Positions 1-6,386 of a stretch of DNA of 6,477 bases are shown here, one piece after another. The stretch is from Bacilli bacterium (GTDB taxonomy: Bacteria > Bacillota_I > Bacilli_A > ML615J-28 > CAG-698): NCBI GenBank assembly GCA_028691715.1, contig JAQUYR010000068.1:1-6477 (forward strand), written 5' to 3'. Position 1 is the stretch's first letter. Every line of letters begins with the position of its first letter. The notes under the pieces are model-generated. The model did no database searches and was not told the DNA's origin. It was given only the letters and a program-made list of their open reading frames with translations. The position numbers and the translations under genes were made by a program.

Positions 1-822
1 ATGGCTCAAAAAGTAGGAGAAAAATGGTTTTGTGACCCTTGCGAATTAGTGGGTTTGGCTAGAAAAGTAGAATCAGGAGAACTAGTAGAAGTAGTGCGGT
101 GTAAGGACTGTAAGCACTATGTAAATATAGAGGTGGGTTGGTGTGATATTCATAGTCACTATACGGATGAAGTATTAGATACATGGGATATGTTTATGGA
201 CGATGATTATTGCAGCGATGGGGAACGTAAAAAGGTTAAATCTATACCATTTTCACATATCGCTAGGACTATATTAGATAGATTGACTGATGAGGAATTA
301 GATGGGTTATTAGAAGATGAAATATTGTCGGAAAGTTTGCAAGCAAATGAATATAGTAAGGAATATGAAAAAATAAAAGAAGAATTTAGTAATAAGCCAG
401 ATTATATCAAGGAAACATACAACGTCAATTTTGGAACATTAAAACACGCAAAGAAACTTCCGTTAGATTATGATCAATTAAAGGAGAATGAAATGATAAG
501 TAAAGAAAATTTTATAAAATATATGAACGAATTACACAGTCTTTGCAAGGCAGAGGATGAGTTGAATAATGCTCTTCAGAATATTGGTACTGAAAATATA
601 TTATGGTTTGATAAGCATAAGAGTTTGATTGTGGATATTCTACAAGATGCTTTTGACGATAAAGAGAACGACTGGATTGGTTATGCGATATATGATTTAG
701 ATTGGTTTAAAAAATATAAAGATGGGACGATTACATTTGATGGTCATGACATACCACTTAGAGATGCTGGTGATTTGTATGATTTGCTGGTTGAAAATAT
801 GAATTATAAAAGTAAGTCTTAA
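1..822 (+). CDS. Phage-type two-part protein: Cys-rich N-terminal motif plus C-terminal acidic domain
   Basis: The 273-residue product has two recognisable parts. Residues 34-78 carry a Cys cluster (C34-x2-C37, C48, C71) in the setting VVRCKDCKHY...GWC...DDYCSDGERK. This resembles many small clostridial phage proteins and suggests a metal-binding knuckle. Residues 165-267 form a separate acidic domain with the blocks FIKYMNELHSL, SLIVDILQDAFDD, WIGYAIYDLDW and DIPLRDAGDLYDLL. I recall this as a recurrent stand-alone domain of about 100 residues in Clostridia phages, of unknown function. Residues 80-164 look like a charged helical linker. The ATG is the first base of the window, so its ribosome binding site is out of sight and the true start could lie further upstream. 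No signal peptide or membrane segment is seen. By eye its 5' part is more GC-rich (about 40% in the first two 60-base lines) than most of the downstream cassette. No catalytic residues are recognised and the role is unknown. Confidence 0.85.
   Translation: MAQKVGEKWFCDPCELVGLARKVESGELVEVVRCKDCKHYVNIEVGWCDIHSHYTDEVLDTWDMFMDDDYCSDGERKKVKSIPFSHIARTILDRLTDEELDGLLEDEILSESLQANEYSKEYEKIKEEFSNKPDYIKETYNVNFGTLKHAKKLPLDYDQLKENEMISKENFIKYMNELHSLCKAEDELNNALQNIGTENILWFDKHKSLIVDILQDAFDDKENDWIGYAIYDLDWFKKYKDGTITFDGHDIPLRDAGDLYDLLVENMNYKSKS
481..495 (+). promoter_or_regulatory. Internal ribosome binding site and ATG for a stand-alone C-terminal domain
   Basis: AAGGAG at 481-486 lies 6 bases before an in-frame ATG at 493-495 (residue M165 of the first gene). 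Starting here would give a 109-residue protein that is exactly the C-terminal domain, which in my recollection often exists alone in phages. The site and spacing are seen directly; that it is used is inferred. It may mark an old gene fusion in which the downstream start survived, or a deliberate second product. A purine-rich AAG GAG GAA-like codon run could also arise by chance. Confidence 0.45.
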
Positions 823-830
823 TAACATAT
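821..830. repeat. Left copy of a 10-base inverted repeat flanking the cassette
   Basis: AATAACATAT, starting inside the stop codon of the first gene, is the exact reverse complement of ATATGTTATT at 6332-6341, beyond the end of the three-gene block. The pair brackets the block as an inverted repeat. Ten AT-rich bases can easily match by chance, so a boundary or operator role is only a suggestion. Confidence 0.25.
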
Positions 831-916
831 AACCAAAGTATATAGATAGAATAGGAATTTTATTAAGATTTAAAGTTAGAAAGGAATGTGATTACATAGG
901 AATTGAAAAAGTAAAT
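823..916 (+). other. Intergenic leader before the nuclease-like gene
   Basis: This 94-base AT-rich gap separates the first gene from the cassette. It contains a 9-base direct repeat, ATAGGAATT, at 851-859 and 896-904. It has -10-like strings (TATAGA 841-846, TAGAAT 847-852), but no acceptable -35 box at normal spacing. A promoter for the cassette could be here, but I cannot point to one. The first gene and the cassette might share a transcript, since no terminator hairpin is visible in the gap. Confidence 0.4.
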
Positions 917-919
917 TTG
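880..919 (+). promoter_or_regulatory. Ambiguous translation start of the CoiA-like gene
   Basis: The annotated TTG (917-919) gives MPIAIN, which fits the usual N-terminus of CoiA-like proteins. The nearest purine-rich site, AGGA at 898-901, lies 15 bases upstream, which is long. A better site, AAAGGA at 880-885, is placed well (10 bases) only for an in-frame ATA at 896, which would add seven residues but is a very rare start. The reading frame is open upstream with no ATG or GTG. TTG is therefore preferred with reservation, and initiation here is probably weak compared with the two downstream genes. Confidence 0.4.
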
Positions 920-2524
920 CCGATAGCTATTAACAAAGATAGAAAAGTAACAACTATTTTTGACGCTGTGCAAAACGAAAATTATTATTGCCCCGTATGT
1001 GGATCAGATGTTATACCAAAAGCTATTGGTGAGAATTGTATCGTAACACCCCACTTTGCACACATTGATAAAAGTAAATGCTCAAGCGAAAGTGTACTAC
1101 ATTTTTGGTTTAAGAATCAATTGTTAGTTAAGGGGGATAAATTTATTGTCAAAACAGATAATGATAACGAATTTGTATGTAGTGAAGTTTTAGTTGAGCA
1201 ACCTTATGATACCGCTTATGGAATTTATCAACCAGACGCAACAATTATAACTGAATCAGGTCAAACTATTTTTATCGAAATCAATTATTCAAACAAGAAG
1301 AATCCTGAAGAATATTTGAACAAGTGGTTAGAGTTGAAAAACATTGTAATTGAAGTAGATATAAAGACGACTTTGGATTATCAGTGCGGTAAATCTATAT
1401 ATCAATTCAAAGCATTATTTTATGATGGAAAAAGATTTGCGACTAAAAAGCGAGATATATACCAAGAAACTATTGGTGAACATAAACAAAAGGTATATAA
1501 ATCTCTAAGTTGTCTTGAAATAGATAGGATTGAATCTTTTAAGAAATTGGATTGGTTCTGGAACTGTGCAATCAAATATAAAAACGGAGATCAATCAATT
1601 GACGAGTTATATGACTTAATTGAGTCTGTGGATAAAAATGATAAAAGAGTTATAATGGATATTTTGGATAAGAAAATGTGTAATTCATTGCACGACGATT
1701 ATTGGGAATATAAAAAAGATTATTATACTAAATATATAAAAAATATTCCACTTAAAGGCTTAAATATTGATATAGATTATTCAGACGTTCATTTGATAAT
1801 TAAAAATTCTCAAAAAGTTAAATGTTGGGATAGATATATTTATCTTAATTGCAACAAAACAGATATTGAAACAAACATTTGTGAATCTATTTTAAAAATC
1901 ATGTATGAAAAAGTTGAAATTAATTTAAATAAATGGCTAGAGAAATATTATGAGGATTACTCGTTTGGCTCTTTAAAACTTAATTATAAACATCATTGTA
2001 TATTTAAACTTTCTATGCCTGATGAAATTATAAACACTTTGGATTATAAAATCATATCAAAATTTATACGCTTTGAAATTAAGAAATATTTTGACGCACT
2101 AATTCCAATTGATAATCTTGAAGAAATTTTAAGTTATATTAATCGTTTGACAACTAAGTATAGAGGCATTATTTTTAAAGAATTTGTCCATGAAGAATTT
2201 CAAAATAAAAATTATTATAAGACGTATTTTTACAACATCATCGCAGAGCCTATTGGCGTTGATATAATTAATATTTATTTATATAGAGAAAGATTTAAAA
2301 ATTATTGGGATAAAATCAATTTAAAACAGTTTCATATTCGTAACAATAAACTTTATTTTGGTGAGTATAATTACTATAACGAAATTAGTAGTGATTTAAT
2401 TGTTTGTGATTTTTTCAATGATATTAATGAACTATACAATTGTTTAGCGAATACTATTTCAAATATTATTAGGAATGAAAAGTATCCACCTTTAATTAAA
2501 AAGGAGGATATCACTATTGGCTAA
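917..2524 (+). CDS. CoiA-like PD-(D/E)XK nuclease with long unrecognised C-terminal half
   Basis: The 535-residue protein begins like the CoiA competence family. A likely zinc knuckle, YYCPVCGSDV with C25/C28, is followed by PHFAH (H46, H49) and C55. Next come the nuclease elements: E58 and H62 in SESVLHFWFK, D107 in YQPDATI, and E121 in IFIEIN. Family members usually have Lys or Gln two residues after the Glu; here it is N123, so metal-dependent cleavage is plausible but not certain. Residues 170-535 match nothing I recognise. They are rich in Tyr, Asn, Lys and Ile, look mixed alpha/beta, and contain no visible ATPase or helicase motif. Classical CoiA is shorter and assists DNA uptake, but no competence genes are nearby, so a mobile-element role is more likely. 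It is first in a three-gene block and its stop overlaps the polymerase start by 8 bases. The TTG start is chosen by family resemblance. Confidence 0.8.
   Translation: MPIAINKDRKVTTIFDAVQNENYYCPVCGSDVIPKAIGENCIVTPHFAHIDKSKCSSESVLHFWFKNQLLVKGDKFIVKTDNDNEFVCSEVLVEQPYDTAYGIYQPDATIITESGQTIFIEINYSNKKNPEEYLNKWLELKNIVIEVDIKTTLDYQCGKSIYQFKALFYDGKRFATKKRDIYQETIGEHKQKVYKSLSCLEIDRIESFKKLDWFWNCAIKYKNGDQSIDELYDLIESVDKNDKRVIMDILDKKMCNSLHDDYWEYKKDYYTKYIKNIPLKGLNIDIDYSDVHLIIKNSQKVKCWDRYIYLNCNKTDIETNICESILKIMYEKVEINLNKWLEKYYEDYSFGSLKLNYKHHCIFKLSMPDEIINTLDYKIISKFIRFEIKKYFDALIPIDNLEEILSYINRLTTKYRGIIFKEFVHEEFQNKNYYKTYFYNIIAEPIGVDIINIYLYRERFKNYWDKINLKQFHIRNNKLYFGEYNYYNEISSDLIVCDFFNDINELYNCLANTISNIIRNEKYPPLIKKEDITIG
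2501..2519 (+). promoter_or_regulatory. Strong ribosome binding site that fixes the polymerase TTG start
   Basis: AAGGAGG (2501-2507) is a near-perfect anti-16S match, 9 bases before TTG at 2517-2519. The first in-frame ATG is not until codon 44 (2646-2648), so this site decides the start. It lies inside the last codons of the nuclease-like gene, whose stop at 2522-2524 lies just beyond the TTG, an arrangement typical of translational coupling. Confidence 0.85.
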
Positions 2525-5321
2525 TCGACAGTTTTATATATTCAAATTTAGAACTAGCAGGTTAAAGAAATTTAACTACAATATAGACATTTCTTTTGAC
2601 GAGGCTAAAGAACTTAAAGAAGTTATAGCATTAGCGGATAATCAAATGTTACGTAGCATTCGTAACATTAGAAAACGTATAGTTTTATCAGATAGGATTG
2701 AAATACTATTTAAAGAGCGAAACAAAAGAAAACGCTTAAATCCATCTAAGGAGAATTCGGATAGAATAATACAAATTCAAAATAAAATAAATCGCACTAT
2801 GTTTGTTCCGGATTATTTAGCTGTAGTTGTAGATCATCCATCCCACTATAACTACATCTTTAAAAATGGACTAATAGTAAACGGTAAAACCTATAAGAGA
2901 CTTAGTTGCTCAGCAGGACAAGCACGTGTTTCTACCGTCATTTTATGTAACATTGAAATTATAGATAAATTAAAAACTATTTTAAATAATGGTAGAAAAT
3001 TAAATAAATTAGCATCAAGTAAGTTCAATGCGTATTTTGGACTAGCGGGTTCTGCAACTAAAGTTGTAAGTGAACCTAGGTTTATTGTTGTAAAGGATTT
3101 TATCGACACAACATGCTTTATGGCTAATTATGTAACCGAAACTGCTTGGGACAAAGATGATGAAATAGATCAAAGATTAATCAAAGATATGGAAATGAAT
3201 CGCACAGACGGAATGGGGTTAATCAGCCCTAAACAATCACAAAAGTGGGCTGATGAATTAGGTTTAGATTGGATACCCTCTCAATGGTGTATACGACAGA
3301 ATTTTCTAAAGGGCATGTTATGCACGTTCCCCATTCATCAATTTTGTGAAGAAGTAAATGGTGGTAATTATATAGTCGAAACAATATACAAAGATAAAAA
3401 CGGTGAGTATATTAAGGCAGATTTAAGAGATTATGATGTTATTATTACGGAATCACAATTTAAATTATGGGACAGTTTTGACTCTACAGACAAATATATT
3501 GAAAACTGTCATAAAAATAATCTTCAATGGGGCGTGTCTCAATATACCCCAAGAGAACCAAAAGATATCTTAAAGCTGAATTATCAATTTGTACAAACAT
3601 TAAACTTAAACCAAAAGCAGATAGAAAAGTTGGCAAGTCAGTTTGTTGAGTGGATTGACGGTGTAAGTTACGATAATCATGCTTATATGTTACTGTTTCT
3701 TCTTGGTGTAAACAATACAGAATCATCAATAAAAGAGTTTTTAAAAAGTAGTGACAACTATTGGATTAAAAGCCTTATTATTAATCCAGAATTGAAAAAT
3801 GATAGGTATATCCGCACAAAAATTCGTGAATTAATTAAGGTTAAAATAAAAAATGCTTGCATGGGAGATGTTTTTGTAGATGGTAATTTTCAGGTACTTG
3901 TTTCAGACCCATATGGATTTATGCAACACGTGTGTGGATTAGAAGTCACAGGTTTGCTTAAAGACGGAGAATTCTATTCTAATTACTGGAATGAAAGAAA
4001 AATTAAACAAGTTGATGCAATGAGGTCACCTCTTACATACTTGAGTGAACATGTAATATTGAATTTAAGAAATGATGACGCAGTAAACAAATGGTATCAA
4101 TATTGCAAATTGGGAATTATTTTAAACTATCACGGACACGAAGTAGTTAATTTCGGGGGAGCAGATTTCGATTTTGATATTTTGGCTACTACATCTAATG
4201 AATGTATGATTCATGGTGTTTACAAAGATGAATTACCTGTAGTATATAACCCTCCAAAACCAGAGAAAATACTATTTACAGATGAAGATTTATACAAAGC
4301 AGATTTATTTTCATTTGGTTCAATCATTGGTTCTATTACAAATAAAGGAAGTAATGGTTATGCGTTGCTCCCTAATTTAGAAAGAGAATATGGAAAAGAT
4401 AGTGAAGAATATAAAGTCACTAAATCAAGATTAAAACAATGTTGCAAGGCTCAGTCTGCTCAAATCGACAAGGCTAAGATAGGTCGTGAAGTTAAAGGGA
4501 TACCTAAAGTGTGGGTAGACAAACAGACTACCATTGATGATGAAGGACATTTAATAGGAACAGAAGGAGAGAGATTAGAAAAAGGTTTCTACAATTCAAT
4601 ATTATTAAATAAATACCCCTATTTCTTTATTTATCTTTATGATGATGTAAAAAGAGAATATCAAAAGTTTTATGATGATTACGATACTACTTGTCATCAA
4701 AAATATAGAATGTCGTTTGAAGAATTAAGAAACCTATCTAAGAAAACAGTTGATCAGAAAAAATTTGTTGATTTATTTTATAAATATATGCCCGTTGTAT
4801 ACAGCGAAAGTTCCATGAATTTACTTTGTAGATACATAGAGAGTATTAATTTTAATATAAACCAAAAAATTAAATCAAGTTCCAGTGAGTTAATCCCATC
4901 ATTATATTTAAACCCTAAATATACTTATACAGATCAATTATATGATGAAATTATTTCTGAATTGAAGGCTCATATTAAAGGAAAGAGATTTGATAATTTA
5001 ATTCCAGATGATGGCGACGAAACTTCAAAATATAATGACGATACTGTAAGGGAATATAAGATGGATAGCAATGAACTTGGGGATAAATTAAACAATATTT
5101 GTAGCAATCCATACATAGTCTTAAATTGTTTAGTTAAGTATTATTACGAAGAAAGAATTAGTGCAAATAAAGATGTTTTGTGGTCTACATATGGTAAATA
5201 CATTTTTAAAAATGTTAAAAATAATACTTTAGAAAAAATATTCTTCCCTCTTCCAGATAAAAAAGGCGACATTATGTATCTAGGTAAAAAGTATAAAATG
5301 CAGGAGATAAAATTTGAATAA
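2517..5321 (+). CDS. Single-chain two-barrel RNA polymerase (eukaryotic RdRP / YonO-like superfamily)
   Basis: The 934-residue product carries, in order, the conserved blocks of the cellular-type RdRP/YonO family. GLIVNGKTYKRLSCSAGQAR (118-137) matches the N-terminal block read as SSQLR in eukaryotic RdRPs. TDGMGLIS (230-237), PSQWCIR (254-260) and LKG with K265 match the first double-psi barrel. MRSP (502-505) and GADFDFD (548-554) match the second barrel, with D550, D552 and D554 as the expected Mg2+ ligands. QSAQIDKAKIG...GIP (646-663) matches the block after the active site. The superfamily makes RNA; SP-beta YonO uses a DNA template and eukaryotic relatives use RNA, and sequence alone does not say which applies here. 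Length is close to YonO (about 900 residues) and shorter than eukaryotic RdRPs. The glycine usual in DxDGD is F553. Residues 330-450 and 690-934 are mostly helical and not recognised. The TTG start is fixed by AAGGAGG nine bases upstream. No viral-type RdRP or reverse transcriptase motifs are present. Confidence 0.85.
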   Translation: MANRQFYIFKFRTSRLKKFNYNIDISFDEAKELKEVIALADNQMLRSIRNIRKRIVLSDRIEILFKERNKRKRLNPSKENSDRIIQIQNKINRTMFVPDYLAVVVDHPSHYNYIFKNGLIVNGKTYKRLSCSAGQARVSTVILCNIEIIDKLKTILNNGRKLNKLASSKFNAYFGLAGSATKVVSEPRFIVVKDFIDTTCFMANYVTETAWDKDDEIDQRLIKDMEMNRTDGMGLISPKQSQKWADELGLDWIPSQWCIRQNFLKGMLCTFPIHQFCEEVNGGNYIVETIYKDKNGEYIKADLRDYDVIITESQFKLWDSFDSTDKYIENCHKNNLQWGVSQYTPREPKDILKLNYQFVQTLNLNQKQIEKLASQFVEWIDGVSYDNHAYMLLFLLGVNNTESSIKEFLKSSDNYWIKSLIINPELKNDRYIRTKIRELIKVKIKNACMGDVFVDGNFQVLVSDPYGFMQHVCGLEVTGLLKDGEFYSNYWNERKIKQVDAMRSPLTYLSEHVILNLRNDDAVNKWYQYCKLGIILNYHGHEVVNFGGADFDFDILATTSNECMIHGVYKDELPVVYNPPKPEKILFTDEDLYKADLFSFGSIIGSITNKGSNGYALLPNLEREYGKDSEEYKVTKSRLKQCCKAQSAQIDKAKIGREVKGIPKVWVDKQTTIDDEGHLIGTEGERLEKGFYNSILLNKYPYFFIYLYDDVKREYQKFYDDYDTTCHQKYRMSFEELRNLSKKTVDQKKFVDLFYKYMPVVYSESSMNLLCRYIESINFNINQKIKSSSSELIPSLYLNPKYTYTDQLYDEIISELKAHIKGKRFDNLIPDDGDETSKYNDDTVREYKMDSNELGDKLNNICSNPYIVLNCLVKYYYEERISANKDVLWSTYGKYIFKNVKNNTLEKIFFPLPDKKGDIMYLGKKYKMQEIKFE
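4164..4178 (+). other. Polymerase catalytic triad codons, DFDFD variant
   Basis: GAT TTC GAT TTT GAT encodes residues 550-554. Two-barrel polymerases normally show DxDGD (DFDGD in bacterial beta'). All three aspartates are kept here and only the glycine is changed, to Phe. The preceding FGGA and following ILATT resemble the GSDLDGD-hydrophobic pattern of eukaryotic RdRPs. Confidence 0.85.
5302..5316 (+). promoter_or_regulatory. Ribosome binding site that fixes the zinc-protein TTG start
   Basis: AGGAG (5302-5306) stands 7 bases before TTG at 5314-5316, within the last codons of the polymerase gene, whose stop is at 5319-5321. The first in-frame ATG is codon 114, deep inside the protein, so TTG is the only sensible start. 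The 8-base overlap repeats the geometry of the previous junction. Confidence 0.85.
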
Positions 5322-6222
5322 ATATAAATATGATGAAATTAGTTATGCCGAGTCGGTGTATAAAAATGGATTTCAAACAAAGTATTTCGCAACTGAATTG
5401 AAAATTTTAGCTTTATATTTTAGGGATATTTTGAATTTAAAATCAAAAGAAAGAACTGAAAAGCTTTATGATTTTTGTAGTAATCGAATACCTAATTATA
5501 ATAAAGCTAAACATTTTAAAATTATTGATAATGTCTTAAAATACGCAAGTAAGCGTAAAAATAAATTGATTGTTATTTCAAAGATAGATATTTATCAAGG
5601 AGAAATAGATTATATTAACTCTTTAAATATTGATTATAATTTCAAACGTGTCATGTTTGCTTTTTTAGTTCAGATAAAACTTAACCGCCAAGTTGCAACA
5701 ATTAGAAGTGGTAATGTATCAAATAACATCCACTTTAAAGGTGGTAAGCAGAAATATAATCTGATTAAAAAAATGTCTAAGATACCACAAAATATTAAGA
5801 TAAACGATGATATCATTCATTATTTAGATAAATTAGAGATTGTTAAAAGTAAATATAACGGACTTATAGAATTAACTTTTTTAAAGAACTGTAGTGAGTC
5901 TGGGGGTATAGTTATTTCGGTAATTAACTATGAAAATAGTGGTTGGTATTTTGATTATTATAATGGCGTTGATAAGATGGATTTGTGCAATTATTGTGGG
6001 CAACCGTTTAAAGTGACATCAAACAATAAGAAATATTGCTGTAATGAGCATAAGATTTATTATGACCCCATAGAAACTAAAACTATTACATGTATTGATT
6101 GTGGTAAGGAAGCGGAAACAAAAGCATGGGACATGAAAACGTGTAGATGTGATGACTGCCAACATGAAGAAGACAAAAGAGTTAAGCGGGAATGGAAAAG
6201 AAATAACACATTACCTAAATAA
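5314..6222 (+). CDS. Helical protein with two C-terminal zinc knuckles, probable polymerase partner
   Basis: I do not recognise a named family for this 302-residue protein. Residues 1-90 are helical (YAESVYKNGF, ELKILALYFRDIL, KLYDFCSNRIPNY). Residues 105-190 could form a winged-helix unit: helix FKRVMFAFLVQIKLNR, then YNLIKKMSKIP, then NDDIIHYLDKLEIVK, then a strand pair around NGLIELTFL. The C-terminus has two knuckles: C225-x2-C228 with C242 or C243 and H246, then C260-x2-C263 with C279-x2-C282. It ends in a basic tail, KRVKREWKRN. Zinc knuckles plus a basic tail suggest nucleic-acid or protein binding. It is the last gene of the block and overlaps the polymerase by 8 bases, so a specificity, promoter-melting or loading factor for the polymerase is a reasonable inference. 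No catalytic motif is visible. A hairpin follows 26 bases after its stop. Confidence 0.8.
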   Translation: MNKYKYDEISYAESVYKNGFQTKYFATELKILALYFRDILNLKSKERTEKLYDFCSNRIPNYNKAKHFKIIDNVLKYASKRKNKLIVISKIDIYQGEIDYINSLNIDYNFKRVMFAFLVQIKLNRQVATIRSGNVSNNIHFKGGKQKYNLIKKMSKIPQNIKINDDIIHYLDKLEIVKSKYNGLIELTFLKNCSESGGIVISVINYENSGWYFDYYNGVDKMDLCNYCGQPFKVTSNNKKYCCNEHKIYYDPIETKTITCIDCGKEAETKAWDMKTCRCDDCQHEEDKRVKREWKRNNTLPK

Positions 6223-6248
6223 TGGTAGAACCAAGCTTTCTAAAATAC

Positions 6249-6291
6249 AAAACCCTAAACCCATTGAAATATATGGGTTTATAGGTGTTTT
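6249..6291 (+). terminator. Probable intrinsic terminator after the three-gene block
   Basis: TAAACCCAT (6256-6264) pairs perfectly with ATGGGTTTA (6273-6281) around an 8-base loop. The stem extends by ACC (6252-6254) with GGT (6284-6286) across a small internal loop, and then by AAA with TTT past a bulged G. The T run after the stem is short (TTTT, 6288-6291), so termination may be partial. Position directly behind the last gene of the block supports the call. Confidence 0.55.
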
Positions 6292-6320
6292 CAAAATTTC
6301 TTAACTTATGGTAGATAATG

Positions 6321-6341
6321 TATGTTATTGCATATGTTATT
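6321..6341. repeat. Two direct copies of TATGTTAT, 12-base period, upstream of the last gene
   Basis: TATGTTAT occurs at 6321-6328 and again at 6333-6340, separated by TGCA and each followed by T and then TG or TTG. The spacing is slightly more than one helical turn. The second copy (6332-6341) matches 821-830 in inverted orientation. This could be an operator for the gene starting at 6387, or a chance match in AT-rich spacer. No reliable promoter pair is seen here: TTGTCA (6341-6346) and TATAAG (6360-6365) are only 13 bases apart. Confidence 0.35.
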
Positions 6342-6386
6342 TGTCACATAAAAATCCATTATAAGAAAGCGAGAAATAAATAATAA

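Noticed and set aside
839..852. Cassette promoter with -10 TATAGA or TAGAAT
   Set aside because: No reasonable -35 box lies 16-18 bases upstream, and AT-rich spacer yields such -10 strings by chance.
886..899. Tiny leader ORF behind AAAGGA (ATG TGA, or GTG ATT ACA TAG)
   Set aside because: The spacing to AAAGGA is too short and the peptides are one to three residues; nothing supports a real leader.
917..2524. True competence gene coiA
   Set aside because: Only the N-terminal part is CoiA-like, the protein is longer than the competence version, and no competence genes surround it.
2891..3109. Minus-strand open frame of 72 codons
   Set aside because: Lies wholly inside the polymerase gene opposite its conserved N-terminal region; no ribosome binding site or recognisable protein.
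3484..3729. Minus-strand open frame of 81 codons
   Set aside because: Antisense shadow of the polymerase coding sequence with no supporting start signal or domain.
2517..5321. Viral RdRP or reverse transcriptase (palm GDD / YADD type)
   Set aside because: There is no palm motif series; the conserved blocks and DxDxD triad fit the double-psi-barrel superfamily instead.
6341..6365. Sigma-A promoter from TTGTCA and TATAAG
   Set aside because: Each box is a good match, but they are only 13 bases apart, well short of the usual 16-18.
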